From: Plasmodium malariae
Taxonomy: Eukaryota; Apicomplexa; Aconoidasida; Haemosporida; Plasmodiidae
Reading direction: 5' to 3'
Length of the DNA: 64,000 nt
Assembly: GCF_900090045.1 (NCBI RefSeq)
Contig: NC_041786.1
Location: 1,041,001 to 1,105,000, forward strand
The notes below the pieces were generated by a model. It saw only the letters and a list, made by a program, of their open reading frames with translations. It was not told the origin of the DNA and ran no database searches. The position numbers were made by a program, and so were the translations under genes. Of this stretch, positions 46,131 to 58,771 are shown one piece after another. Numbering within the stretch: position 1 is the stretch's first letter; every line of letters starts with the position of its first letter.

Positions 46131-48479
46131 GCTAGCTGTGCTTTTATTACGTTTTATAGACAAAGCTATGTTGAATGATTCTATTGCATAGCGAATGACA
46201 GAATAAACTCGTGTGAAATATAAAAAGATTATAAAAAAAGGAATAAAAAATAAAAAAATATACGACTGAACGTGTGTACACATGTTTAAGTATATATTTC
46301 TGTATATATATGCATTCATATATGAATCTGCATTTGCATTTCCATTTGCATTTGCTTATGTATACACACGAACCGCCTGACTTTGTTTGCACAGTCTGCT
46401 ACACCATTCTGTGTCAATTACAAGCAAGCATTTCCGCATCGCTTGTTAATTTTTTCAAAAAAAAAAAAAAAAAAAATTCAAAAATTGAGTTTTCCCATTT
46501 TAAAAGCAGCTTTTTTCATATATGCTGCTTTACTATACAAAATCGGCATATAGTTTTTTTATCATCATCGCATTAAAAATATGTATTCTCAAAGAGAGGA
46601 CGGAAAAAAATAAATGCACAAATATAGTAGGTAAAGAAATTCAAAATAAAAAAAATGTAAATTTTACTGCTAAGGGGTAGAACGGACTTTCCTTTTTTTT
46701 TTTTTTTTTTTTTTTTCGAGAAATAAAGTCCATGCAAAGGTACATGTCGGGAAGAAGAAGAAAAAAATTGATAAAAATGGAAGAAAGGGAAAATATCGAA
46801 AAAAATGGGAAAAATGGGAAAAATGCGAAGAATGAAAGGAAAGAAAAATAAAAAATAGCAAACAAATAGCAAACAAATAGCAAACAAATAGCAAACAAAT
46901 AGCAAAAACATAGCGAAAAAATAGCGGAAAAATAGCGGAAAAATAGCGGGAAAATAGCGAAAAAATAACGAAGAAATAAAAAAACAAAGGAAAAACAAAA
47001 AATACTGATAAAAGGGTGCGAACACTGTGTAAAGAAGCAACAGAATTTTATCATCTATTAAAATTTAAGTATAACATATAAATTTGGTATGCGTATATGT
47101 ATACGTAGCACATGTGCGCATGTACAATACCTTTTTCGTGTAAACAATCATGTGAACTCTTAATTGTCCCTTTTTCATATAGCTTCATCAGTGTTAAAAT
47201 TATTAGCTTGTAACGCATTACTCGAGTTATAAGAGAATTTTACCCTTATGAGTATCTTCCTTTTGTTAGCTTAAAAATTATAAGGGAAACACATACATAA
47301 AACACGTATGTTCATTTTGAAAATAACAAAAGGGGGGAGGGGTCGGCAGTGCCGTCCAAATCATTAGAGATAAAGCCGCATAATAGCATAATAACATAAT
47401 AGCAAAAAAGAATAAATAAAAATAAAACGGCATCTGGTATTTATTGTATTTTATGTGCAAAATAATAAAGATTGAATCGTGAATATAATACTAAAAAAAA
47501 AAAAAAAAATTTCAGTAGAACAAAAAAAAAGAAATACATGTTACAGACAGCTAAATATTAACATATACTGGGGGCATTTATGATGCCGTGCGTTTGTGTA
47601 TGCGTATACATAATAAATAGCTTGGAAAACCAACCCCTTAAAATATTACACCCATATTGTACATATACACATAATGCATACACATACATACACATACATA
47701 CACATACATACACATACATATACATACACAGGAGCACGTTGTAACACCTGCACATGTTCAAACGGAAAAGCTACATAATCGTATAACTCATGAGAGGCTA
47801 ATGTTTTCCTTTTTATGCCAAATTTTTTTTTTTTGAAGTAAATTAAAATTAATCAAACTAAATTAAATAAGATAATTTTTATTTTTTAGACATAGAAAAA
47901 AGAAACCTCCTAAAAAGAATGCTGTTTCGCACTATCAGTAGTCTCAGCCTTGTTAACAAGAATGCAGCACGGACTTCGAAACACACACATATGCATACAC
48001 TTTTTTTTGTTGTTCTTCTTATGTAATTTGTTTTTTTTTTAAATTGAGTGCGTATTATGATCTTTTGTGTACATTACTCACCAACTAGGAAAAAGAAAAT
48101 GAAAATTAATGCATTTTTTTATATACTCATTCAAGGGAATATATTATCCTACCACATTTACCAAACGCTGCATTTTTATGCCATCTCGTTTAATATTCCT
48201 TAACAACAATTGCAGATTTTAATTTATTTCTTTTTTCCTTTCTATTATTCCTATATTTAGAAAGTTTATGCGTCTCACTTCAAAAGGTTTTTATGTTTTA
48301 TTTTAAAAGATTACCTCTCTTTTTTTTTTTTTTTTTTTCTCTACATTATACCCAAACTGTTTAGTTATGTGCCAAATGGACAAGAACATTTAAACACACA
48401 TACATGCACAGGTCAGGTAAAAAAAAAAAAAAAGAAAAGCAAAACAAAACAAAACAAAAAAACAAGAACAAAAACAAGA

Positions 48480-48605
48480 ACAAGAAAACAAATACACATA
48501 AACAGATACTCATAAACAAATACACATAAACAGATACTCATAAACAAATACACATAAACAGATACACATAAACAAATACACATAAACAAATACACATAAA
48601 CAAAA
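48480..48605. repeat. 28-bp CAAATACACATAAACAGATA-type repeat
   Basis: Four to five copies alternating CAAATACACATAAA and CAGATACTCATAAA half-units of 14 bp, with no T-run interruptions. Confidence 0.88.
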
Positions 48606-48937
48606 ACAAAATGAACATATTTAAAATACTAAGTCCAATTTACAAGACTTAATAATAAACACAACTTGAAAAAATTATTTAAAAGAATATCCCGCATATC
48701 GTGAAATACAAAACAAAACTGCACAAGGATTGATATTTTAACAAACCCGCAGACAGTTGTACATAACAAGCGTCTGTACATGAATATTCCTCTCGCATTT
48801 CTTACTAAACAATTCGATATAATAATATATATTTGTCAAAAAATTTTAATCTCCTCTTTGGTGTAACTAAAATAACTTCCCTATTCTGAAACGAGTTTGC
48901 AGCAATTTACCCCAACATGGGTACATGCATATGCATT

Positions 48938-48981
<44 letters not shown>

Positions 48982-49410
48982 ACGGTATGTGCGTAATTCC
49001 AAAATGAATGTAGATATCATTTAAATGATAACAGTGTTTATGTTTATTTGATTAGCCAAAATATATGCGAACGAAACGTACATAAACTCGTATGTCCTAA
49101 AATTTGTCCTTGAAAAAAAGGTTTACGCAAAATTCGCCAAACAGTGAATACACATTTATGTATGTACTTATGTATACATATATATACTTATGTGTATACC
49201 TTTTTTTTTTTTTTTTTTTTCCGTTTATTTCCAATTTTTTTCTTAACAGTATTGAATAAATAGTAAGAATTAATAATTTATAAATATTTTGTCATTTTGT
49301 TTATTTCTTTGTTATTTATACGTATAACCCAAAATGAAAATGTGCTGTTCTTTTTTTTCTTTTAAGCAATAATATAACATACTAAAAATATCACTCACTT
49401 TATTAATGTG

Positions 49411-49452
<42 letters not shown>

Positions 49453-49679
49453 ATTTATTTATTCATACAATATGATTTTTCATATTTTGGCCAAAAAAAA
49501 AGAAAGAAATACATTAAGCATATTACTACCAATATTTCATACATGTTAAGTTTATGTTATGTACATGTTTCGTATACGTTATGCATAAACGGAATGGCAA
49601 AAAATCAAACCAAGAGAATAGTAAACATTCGATAAAAAAAAATAAAATACCCAAGATAAAAAAAGAAAACTGCAAAATT

Positions 49680-49860
49680 GTAAGTAGCGAATTAGCAAGT
49701 AGCAAATTAGCAAATTAGCAAGTAGCAAATTAGTAAATTAGCAAATTAGCAAATCAGCAAATTAGCAAAATAGCAAGTAGCAAATTAGCAAAATAGCAAG
49801 TAGCAAATTAGCAAAATAGCAAATTAGCAAAATAGCAAAATAGCAAAATAACAAAGTGCA
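49680..49860. repeat. AAATTAGCAAGTAGC compound repeat
   Basis: Irregular array of 9-15 bp units all built on TAGCAA (AAATTAGC, AAGTAGC, AAAATAGC). Similar TAGCAA units recur at 46855-46975, suggesting a shared origin or similar slippage. Confidence 0.85.
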
Positions 49861-50634
49861 GTAAAATATTATGCTAAAGGGCATTAAAAAAAATATAGTG
49901 TACAATTAAACGTTACTTGTATACAAAAAGGAAAAGATGAAAAAAGGAAAAATAATACCAAACTGCCAAACCTAACAATACGTACGTGTTTATATGTGTA
50001 TGTACGTGAGTACATATGTATATATGTATGTATGTACGTATTTATGTATGTGAATGTACATAAATTCACATCGTACAAATATTCGTACTAATATATACAT
50101 ATAAATATGTATATAATATATGTATATATATTAACAATATTTCTGCAATTGAAAATGCAATGACCCGAACGTGAAAATAAATAATGATTGAAAAAATAAC
50201 AAATTTAAAAAAAAAAATAAAATTATGGGTACAATTTTTAAGTATATTAAAATTTAAAATAAAAGAAGGAAACACATATGTATGTATACGTACATGTATA
50301 AATACGTATGTATATATGAATAAATACGTATGTATATATGAATAAATACGTATGTATATATGAATAAATACGTATGTATATATGAATAAATACGTATGTA
50401 TATATGTATATGTACATGTATAAATACTTATGTATTTGTATATATGTACATTTTTTGCTGGGTAAAATTAATGGGACTACATGATAAACTTAGAGGAAGA
50501 AGAGTTAACTAGAGTAACGCAAATATACGTTAAGATAATACCTAACCAGTTATTTAAGGAGAAACGCAAAAAATAAAATAATTAAAAAAAGAAGAGACCA
50601 AAAGAGAGCACATAAAAGGGCAAAAGAACGCATA

Positions 50635-50790
50635 TATAATATATCGTACGTCATATATAGTATATAATATATCGTATATAATATATCGTATATAATATAT
50701 CGTATATAATATATCTTATGTGATATATCGTATGTGATATATCGTATGTGATATATCGTATGTGATATATCGTATGTAATATATCGTATG
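50635..50790. repeat. 14-bp ATATCGTATGTGAT / ATATCGTATATAAT repeat
   Basis: About ten copies in two blocks (TATAAT-type, then TGTGAT-type), ending about 110 bp before the ERD2-like start codon. Confidence 0.9.
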
Positions 50791-50896
50791 ATTACATTAA
50801 TTTGAGAAAAGGACCTTGAGCCGTATTGTCATATACCTATATTTACGTACATATATATATATAATATATGCGTATAACTTTTTGTGTGAAGACAAG

Positions 50897-52565
50897 ATGA
50901 AGGGGGTAAACGATTTTATGCGAAAAGTGAATGATGTAGAAAAGATGAAAAGATATTTGTCAGACCATAGTGCTTCGATAAAAATATATTGTTTCTTCTT
51001 GCTGTTAGTTTTTATCTTTTATCATTTATTTTCAGATGGGGATTTTTCTTTTTTATTAACTCTTTCATCAGTTATTAGTATGTTTTCATTTCTTATGGTT
51101 TTTCTGAAAATTGAAATAAATAAATCATGTGCAGGAGTTTCATTAAAGATGATGGAATGTTATGTTGTTCTTAATACAGCTAGACTATTATCTATAGTAC
51201 CATTCGAAGGATACTTACCTTATGATAAAAGTGGGGACTGGTTGTATCAGCTAGTTGAAGCTATTTCGTTATTTATTAATTGTTGTATTGTATATTTGTG
51301 TAGATATAAGTATAAAAGTACCTACGACTCGGCAAACGACATTTTTAATAATCTGCTTTTAATTATTCCTGCGTTTGTTATCTCCATTTTCGTTCACCCC
51401 TCGTTGAACTCCTTCCTCCCAGCTGATGTAGGAACAAAGCGCGAAAAAAAAAAAAAAAAAAAAAATATAAAATATAAAACAAAACGTAAAATGCAAAATC
51501 TAAAACGTAAAACGTAAAACGTAAAATGTAAAACGTAAAACGTAAAACGTAAAATGTAAAACCATAAACAGTAATAATCTTGATAACGCATTAAATAGTG
51601 AAAAATTATTGAAAATAATAATATTGAAAAAAAAAAAAATTAGGCGCAAATTTAAAATTAAAATTAAAATTAAAAATTAAAATTAAAAATTAAAATTAAA
51701 ATTAAAAATTAAAAATTAAAAATTAAAATTAAAAATTAAAAATTAAAAATTAAAAATTAAAAAATGTAATACCTCTTTTTTTTCAACTGTTAGGTAGCAT
51801 GGTCTTTTGCGTTATACTTAGAATCAGTTTGTGTATTACCACAACTGTCAATGTTCCAAAAGGAGGTAAAAAAAAATAGAAATAGAAATAGAAATAGAAA
51901 TAGAAATTGAAATAGAAATAAAAGTAAAAGTAAAAATAAAAAAGATTTAAATAAAAATAAAAAAGATTTAAATAAAAAAAAAAAAAGGTTTAAATAAAAA
52001 AAAAAATTCTTAACACCGTGCATACATTTATGTGCATTATTTCCTTTTCGCTTGTGTATGTGTGTGTATAACAGTGTATGCAATTTTTAAATTTTATTGC
52101 CTGTTCATATTTTTTTGGAATTGTGATCCCTTTCTAATTTTTTTTTTTTTTTTACATTTTCAGGGAAAAGTAGCTGCATTTACTACTCATTTTTTAGCAT
52201 CACAGGCTTTTTCAAAAGTAAGAGGAAAACAATAATAAAGAAGCTTTAATCATTTTTTTTTTTTTTTCCTATACCCACTCCCCATGAAACCTTTCCTTTT
52301 TTCTTTATGTTTCACTCTCTTTACGTTTTTTATCTCATAGGTTTTATCTTTCTTTTTTTGGATAGTGTCACATAAGGAGTTGAATTCTTCGGATAACATT
52401 GTAATAGCACACATTGCTCATTTTGCGTTGTGCCAAATATAGCACTTTATATGTATATATGCATACAGTGTTTCTTGTTAATTTTTTTTTTTGAATTATA
52501 CGTATGTAAATTTATATGCATATACGAACATATACGTATGCATTATTTTACGTGCACATGTTCAT

Positions 52566-52599
<34 letters not shown>

Positions 52600-52742
52600 A
52601 TTAGATTAAATCGTATGTGGGTGTGTGGGTTGTTATTATGCAAGTAGTTCAGCTGATTTTAATGGGTGACTTTATTTATCATTATATTCGATGTTTAAGT
52701 AAAGGAGTATCATTTGATAATTTATTAAATGAAAATGTTTAG
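50897..52742 (+). CDS. ERD2/KDEL receptor-like membrane protein
   Basis: Seven-helix protein of the ER-lumenal-protein-retention receptor family, which cycles between Golgi and ER to retrieve K/H-DEL-type cargo. Five exons, all phase 0: 50897-51427, 51794-51865, 52164-52217, 52341-52400, 52605-52742, total 284 residues. The start chosen is ATG 50897; the frame extends further upstream but only through TA-rich DNA. INKSCAGVSLKMMECYVVLN corresponds to the family's K.C.GIS.K.Q.LY start, VAWSFALYLESVCVLPQLSM to W.FSIYLESVAILPQL.M, and the last exon to the final helices. The N-terminus is about 60 residues longer than in human KDELR. Several positions differ from classical receptors, so retrieval-signal specificity is open. 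Introns are A-rich. Confidence 0.9.
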
Positions 52743-52744
52743 CA

Positions 52745-52782
<38 letters not shown>

Positions 52783-53099
52783 AGGGGGGAAAAAGGTATT
52801 TTTATTTTTTTAATTTTATGCTTACAGTTATTTATTGGACAAATAAGAACAATCACAGATTTTTTTTTTTTTTTTTTTAGAATTAGGAATATGTATGCAT
52901 AATAAAACAGTAATTTTAATTGGTATATGTTTAAAGTAGAACTATTATAAGTTGAACCCTTTAAATATCTTGTTACGTTTTATGAAAAAACGGGTATAAT
53001 AATATGACATATATTATATGTAAAAAAGAATAATTCGGAAATATAAATGCGAAAAGTAAAATCTGGGAAATGAGGAGAATAAGAAGAGTAATAATAAGA

Positions 53100-53350
53100 A
53101 GAAGAACAGCAACAACAACAGCAATAGTAATAACAACAATAGTAATAACAACAATAGTAATAACAACAATAGTAATAACAGCAATAGTAATAACAATAAT
53201 AGTAATAACAGCAATAGTAATAACAACAATAGTAATAACAACAATAGTAATAACAGCAATAGTAATAACAACAATAGTAATAACAACAATAGTAATAACA
53301 ACAATAGTAATAACAGCAATAGTAATAACAATAACAATAATAACAACAGT
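53100..53350. repeat. 15-bp AATAACAACAATAGT array
   Basis: About sixteen copies with AACAGCAATAGT and AACAATAATAGT variants. Every unit is built from trinucleotides, so one minus-strand frame reads as a pure Leu run of about 80 codons. About 360 bp downstream of the ERD2-like stop codon. Confidence 0.92.
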
Positions 53351-53657
53351 AAGATGGTTGTTATTGCACATAAATATGATCCCTTCACTGTCAAATGAAA
53401 ATTTCCTCTCACTATTTTCTTTGTCCTTTTAAATTTACATGCATATAAATACTTATACACCGTATGTTGTACGCGTATGTTTCCCAGATGTATTTTTATA
53501 TAAGTTGTAGGATATATGTATTGTATACATATACATATGTATATTTTAAAAGTTCATTCAATACAATGAAATTTTAATGTCTATTATTTCATCATGTAAA
53601 ACTACCTAATATGTTAAATGACGTTAAACATGTACCGTTATGCCATCACAATGATTA

Positions 53658-53688
<31 letters not shown>

Positions 53689-54314
53689 GCATGCATATAT
53701 ATACTTATAAGTAACCGGTTGTTTGTTTTATGTTATATGTTTATATATATGTATATATAAATATATATACATATGGATATATCCCTTTATTTGTTTTATT
53801 TCATATTTTTCGCGTTATCCCTTTTTTTTTTTTTTTTTTTTTTTTTTCAATATTCCTTCATTTCTTCTATTTTTTTTTAAAGAAATTCTTAAAAAAAAGA
53901 CAATTTTTCCTTAGTAAATTTCAGATGTTTTCGAAGGTATAAATATGTGCACGTACATGTATGCACATATATATCAACACATATATATCTACCCATATAT
54001 ATATATGGATACATATATATATATATATATATATAACACTAGTATTATCTACTGCAAAACGAAATGCTGTTACTTAAACAACAAGTAATATACAGCACAA
54101 TACGAAATGTAATGAAATTAATGGAATAATAGTGCAAGGATAATAAAATAAATGTATGCATCCAATCTCTTTTCTACTTCTTTATAATCTTTAAAAATAT
54201 AGAAATCCATCTGGTAAACATATATTTTTTTTTTTTTTTTCTTTGTAAAACATAAAAAAAGGTATAAATATAATTTTCCACAATCCTGATAAAGGATAAA
54301 AAGAAAAAAGAATT

Positions 54315-54475
54315 TTTCCTTTTCTCTTTTTTGCCTCTCAAATTTTTCCTTTTCTCTTTTTTGCCTCTCAAATTTTTCCTTTTCTCTTTTTTGCCTCTCA
54401 AAATTTTCCTTTTCTCTTTTTTGCCTCTCAAATTTTTCCTTTTCTCTTTTTTGCCTCTCAAATTTTTACTTCTCA
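54315..54475. repeat. 30-bp TTTTCCTTTTCTCTTTTTTG-type array
   Basis: Five near-identical pyrimidine-rich copies ending in CCTCTCAAA, about 310 bp upstream of the J-protein start codon. Confidence 0.92.
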
Positions 54476-54789
54476 ATTTTATGCACTGCAAAATTTTATG
54501 CAAACTTTTTGCAAATTTTTTCAAAAAATAGCTGAAACGATTCTACATTTTTTTTTTTTATGAAAAGTTAATATAATGCCAATGTAACGAAATAATGTCA
54601 TAATATTTCAGCCCCCTACTTTTTTGTTTATTTTGGGTAAATATAAATAATATGTTACGTAAGGAGGCAAGAATAAATGTGATATGGTATTTATATGTAT
54701 ATATATATAAATATATGTATGTATATTCGTACACATGTAGTACCTGGATGGAGTCATAAATAAACGAATATAGAGAGGTTACTGAAAAA

Positions 54790-56744
54790 ATGTTTTTAAT
54801 AAAGAAAAGATACATATGTTTTTATAATTCTATTTGTAAATCAAATATTTTAAGTAAAACATTTCACAATGGGAAAAGTACTGGTATGTCCCAAAGGAGG
54901 TACGCTATATATTTTTTTTTTTTTTTCTCAGCATTAATTGTGTATAGCGTCTTCGCATCTTTTCGTTTAGCATTCGGATGCGACTACTATTTTGTGGCAT
55001 ATTACTTATTCTTTTATCCCCATTTTTACTAAATTTTTACCTTTTTTTTCGATTTACTACCCGCTGTAGCCATTTTTCAAGTAAGAGCTTCTACGACATA
55101 CTGAATGTGAAAAAGGGGAGCAGCAAAAATGAAATCAAGCAAGCGTACCGAAAACTAGCCTTGATGTATCACCCAGATCGAAACCCGAATAATAGAAAAG
55201 AGTCTGAGCAAAAGTTTCGAGAAATTACAGAAGCATATGAAACATTGAGTGATGATAATAAAAAAAAAATATATGACAGTCAATTAAATAATGGGTTTTA
55301 TTCAGACAACTTTAACAGTAACTATTCAACCAGTTCAAACAATAATGTTAATTATAATTTTCAAACAAGGAAAATGACTGACGAAGAAATTGAAAACGTT
55401 TTCAAAAATGTTTTCGGAACTATGAACTTAAATGATATTTTTAAGTCGAACATTTTCAATGAGGTAGGCAAAGAAAAACGAAAATAAAAAACTTAGCTTT
55501 TTATGTACATGTAAGGATTTTTTTGATGACTCTAAAAACATGGCTTATCATTTTGCCATTATGTTGAGAAGAAGTGTATAATATCTCAAATGTGTCTACA
55601 ATAACACAATTATATTATTTAATTTTGAAACATTTTAATTTTTATCATTTTTAATAGAGCAATATTAGGACGAGGACCATGGGAAGTAGCATTTTTAGCA
55701 ATTTCGGATCAGCCGGTAGGACTGAATATATTTTTATTGTAATCTGTTCTGTTCTATTTTATTCTATTTTATTTTATTCTATTTTATTTTATTCTATTTT
55801 ATTTTATTCTATTTTATTTTATTCTATTTTATTTTTTTCTATTTTATTTTTTTCTGTTTTATTTTTTTCTGTTTTATTTTATTCTATTTTATTTTTTTCT
55901 GTTATATTTTTCTCTATTTTTTTCTGTTTTATTTTATTCTATTTTATTTTATTCTATTTTATTTTTTTCTGTTATATTTTTCTCTATTTTTTTCTGTTTT
56001 ATTTTATTCTATTTTTTTCTGTTATATTTTTCTCTATTTTTTTCTGTTTTATTTTATTCTATTTTTTTCTGTTTTATTTTTTTCTGTTTTATTTTTTTCC
56101 TTTTTATATTACTTTCTATTACATTTTTTTTTTTTCCAACCATTGTTAAGTTCATATTGTGAATAATGATACTTCATACAATATGCTCATTTTTGAATTT
56201 TTTGTTTTCCTTTTAACTTTTCAGGATCCTACGAAAACAGCAGCAACAATATTAAACGTAATAATCCATTGCAAAGTTACTACATGTGCCTGTATATGTT
56301 TATGCATATGTATGTACATGTATGTATATGTATGTTTATATACATACATTTTTTCTTTTCTTTCTTTCTTTTCTTTCTTTTTTTTTTTTTTTTCTGTTCG
56401 CAACTACATGTACCTTTCCCGTCTTTTCTGCACACACTTTTTAGAAACTAATATAAAAACTGAAATTATACCAAGAGGGAATAAAATAATTGAAAAGACG
56501 ACTAAAATTATTACTTACAAAGATGGGCATGTGCAGCAAGAAATAATAGAGAGAGAAATAAATAATAATAGTAAAGGTTCATAAACATGATAAAAAAAAG
56601 CTCGAATATATATATATATATATATATATATGTATAAAAAAAAAAGAAAAAAGAAAGAAAAAAAACGGTAAATATGCTGTGTGTTTGTGTGTGTGTATGG
56701 CGCGGATGTATGTATGTACATATGTATATATGCATATGTGCACT

Positions 56745-56775
<31 letters not shown>

Positions 56776-57224
56776 CTACGAGACAACTAGCCCTTACTTT
56801 TTTTTCGTCATTTTGATATATATACCTATTCTTATTCGTTCCTTTATGAAATTTTATGAACGTTTCACAACGACATATACAATACATGCTGTTACATGGC
56901 GCATTACTTCCTTCCCCTCTCCCCTTTTGAATTAAACCATACTCTCAAACACATCCTATTTTTTTATTTTTAATAGACTTTGAAGACTTCTTTGATGTTG
57001 ACTTTTTTTTAAAAAATAATATACATAATATGAATAATGATTTGCACATGAAAAAGTTTAATAGAAATTTGAAAGATTATAAACAAAATAATATAACAAA
57101 ACAAATTTTAAATTACGTTCATGGAATTCTTTCTATTGCAACTAGAAGAATCCTAGTCAATTTTGTCGTCCATGTGATGCGAAAAGCGATACAAACCATC
57201 CTATATATGCTACGAAAAAAATGA
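54790..57224 (+). CDS. J-domain (DnaJ) co-chaperone, probably mitochondrial
   Basis: Six exons joined in phase: 54790-54899, 55070-55463, 55658-55715, 56225-56257, 56445-56576, 56977-57224, giving about 324 residues. The N-terminus (MFLIKKRYICFYNS...) is basic, rich in Ser and free of acidic residues, like a mitochondrial presequence. The J domain starts at SFYDILNVKKGSS and keeps the HPD motif in LMYHPDRNP, needed to stimulate Hsp70 ATPase. No Cys-rich zinc-finger repeats follow, so this is a class C-like J protein with an Asn/Ser-rich linker (SNYSTSSNNNVNYN). The C-terminal exon is helical and basic. Unspliced reading of exon 1 gives a hydrophobic tail that is intron. Partner Hsp70 and location are inferred. 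Confidence 0.91.
55740..56110. repeat. TCTATTTTATTTTAT array within a J-protein intron
   Basis: Fifteen- to sixteen-base T-rich units drifting from TTCTATTTTATTTTA to TTTCTGTTATATTTT, filling most of the 55716-56224 intron. Confidence 0.88.
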
Positions 57225-57580
57225 GCATCTATCCCTTCTTAAACTTTTTGTAAGATTTATTTTTTTTTTATTTTTTATATTTTTTTTTTTTTTCAACTTC
57301 TGTTTGAGCTATATGCACGCTGTAATGTTTGAATCGTACACATGGGTGTTTGTATATATATGTATGTATAAGCACGTATATATATGTACATGTGTGCGTG
57401 CTTGCATATCCTTGTGTATACCTACGTAAGTGTCTATGTGCACAGACATTTTATATACCTCTACCTACCCACACTTACACACACACACACACACATTCAT
57501 TAATTTCTCATTGTTTTTCAAAATTTTTTTTTTTTAAATTAAAAAACATGTAAACATATTAAAACTTGAAAAAATTTCGA
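57225..57580. other. Short convergent region
   Basis: Between the J-protein stop and the 3' end of the next minus-strand gene: poly-T, GTATATATGT microsatellite and an (AC)n run at 57476-57494. Nothing coding. Confidence 0.8.
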
Positions 57581-58771
57581 TTAACTCTGTATTTGGCCAT
57601 CAAACGATCCAAGAATTTTTCTAAAAAAGTAGGAAGGCAAGAACGAGTTTTTGTTTTTGCTCTCCTTGTATATTATGCCCTTTATCATCCTGCTCTTGTC
57701 GTTGTTCCACAGTAGCTGTGAAAAAAGGGGTGCAACAAAATTTTTAAAAAAAGACAAAAAGTCAAAAAAGAGCAGCATAAAACAGAGCAGCATAAAACAG
57801 AGCAGCATAAAACAGAGCAGAATAAAACAAATTAGAATAAAACAAAACAGAGAAAATTAAAATACAACTACGCGCTTAAATTAATCTTGCTTCTTCAACC
57901 GCAAGAACTAATAATTTGCGCATGTATCGATGCACACATATAACACTTATATTACGATACGTGCGTAAACATTTCGGAAATATAAATGAAATTAAAAAAA
58001 TGAAAAAATATCAAAATGAAATTAAAAAAATGAAAAAATATCAAAATGAAATTAAAACAAAAATAGAAAATATAAATGAAATTAAAAAAATGAAAAAATA
58101 TCAAAATGAAATTAAAAAAATGAAAAAATATCAAAATGAAATTAAAACAAAAATAGAAAATATAAATGAAATTAAATAAATGAAAAATTATCAAAATGAA
58201 ATTAAAAAAAAAGGTCATTACTCACCTCAGCCGTGTAATACACCTTCTTGTCCTCATATTCTATGCACCATGTTATGTGATAATTATTATAAAACCATAT
58301 TCCTTCCAAATTTTCGGATGTTTTTATTTTTCCATTTTCATAAATATAAATGTAAAAAGAATTTTTATTTTTTAAAAGAAAGTTATATACTGTTATTTTC
58401 CAACGACAATTTTTCAAAGGATGGACTATATTATTCTCTTCATTAGTATTAAAAAAAAAGCAATATTTTTGCATCAAATTTTTTAAATTTAATTTTAAAT
58501 TATTTATATTTATAAGAGAATAAAAATATCTTTCATTATACTTTATCTCATCATTTTGATGATGTACAAATTTCTTAATATTTAACTGCAAGTTTTTGTT
58601 ATTACGAAAATGTTTGCTGTAACAACTTTTACTGTAGCCATGTTTCATATAAAACCAATCCGTTTGAAATTTTTGCGCTTCTCTTATTCTTATTTTTACA
58701 TTATTTACATTTGTAATAAATATAACAAAGCAACACAAAAAATACAAGGAATTTATTGAGATGTAACTCAT
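57581..58771 (-). CDS. Secreted protein of unknown function, beta-rich (226 aa)
   Basis: Two exons, 58226-58771 and 57581-57715, joined at phase 0 (GAG|GTGAGT ... CACAG|CTA). A hydrophobic start (MSYISINSLYFLCCFVIFIT) looks like a signal peptide; the next ~60 residues are basic and Asn/Lys-rich and could be an apicoplast transit peptide. The second half alternates hydrophobic and polar residues with Trp and Gly (CRWKITVYN, LEGIWFYNNYHITWCIEY, YYTAELLWNN, GIIYKES, ILGSFDGQ), the look of an up-and-down beta-barrel such as lipocalin-like folds. I cannot name a family. The intron is filled by two arrays (AAAACAGAGCAGCATA and a 28-bp AAATATCAAAATGAAATTAA type). Targeting and fold are inference. 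Confidence 0.75.
57975..58205. repeat. 28-bp AATATCAAAATGAAATTAAA array in an intron
   Basis: About eight units in two related forms (with and without an ACAAAAATAGAAAATATAA insert), giving an 84-bp higher-order period seen nearly twice. It ends about 20 bp before the donor site of the 226-residue gene (minus strand). Confidence 0.88.

Larger units (their letters stand above)
45854..50896. other. 5-kb divergent region between CTLH (-) and ERD2-like (+) genes
   Basis: The longest gene-poor stretch here. From left to right: a G-run array (45890-46130), (ATAGCAAACAA)n (46855-46975), (CATACACATA)n near 47680-47720, a CAAATACACATAAACA array (48480-48605), (TA)n near 48940 and 49414-49450, (AAATTAGCAAGTAGC)n (49680-49860), a 22-bp repeat (50290-50405) and a 14-bp ATATCGTATGTGAT repeat (50635-50790). 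Two short exon-like segments, 47131-47218 (-) and 47919-48026 (+), are discussed in findings. It may hold a small gene I could not assemble. Confidence 0.6.
52743..54789. other. Intergenic region between tandem + genes
   Basis: Contains a long pure A run (52749-52780), a 15-bp AAC/AAT array (53100-53350), poly-T tracts, (TA)n near 54006-54034 and a 30-bp array (54315-54475). Frames across the arrays are periodic. No gene supported. Confidence 0.72.

Noticed and set aside
53014..53460. A minus-strand frame with about 80 consecutive leucines
   Set aside because: It is the translation of the AAC/AAT trinucleotide-based array and has no other protein feature.
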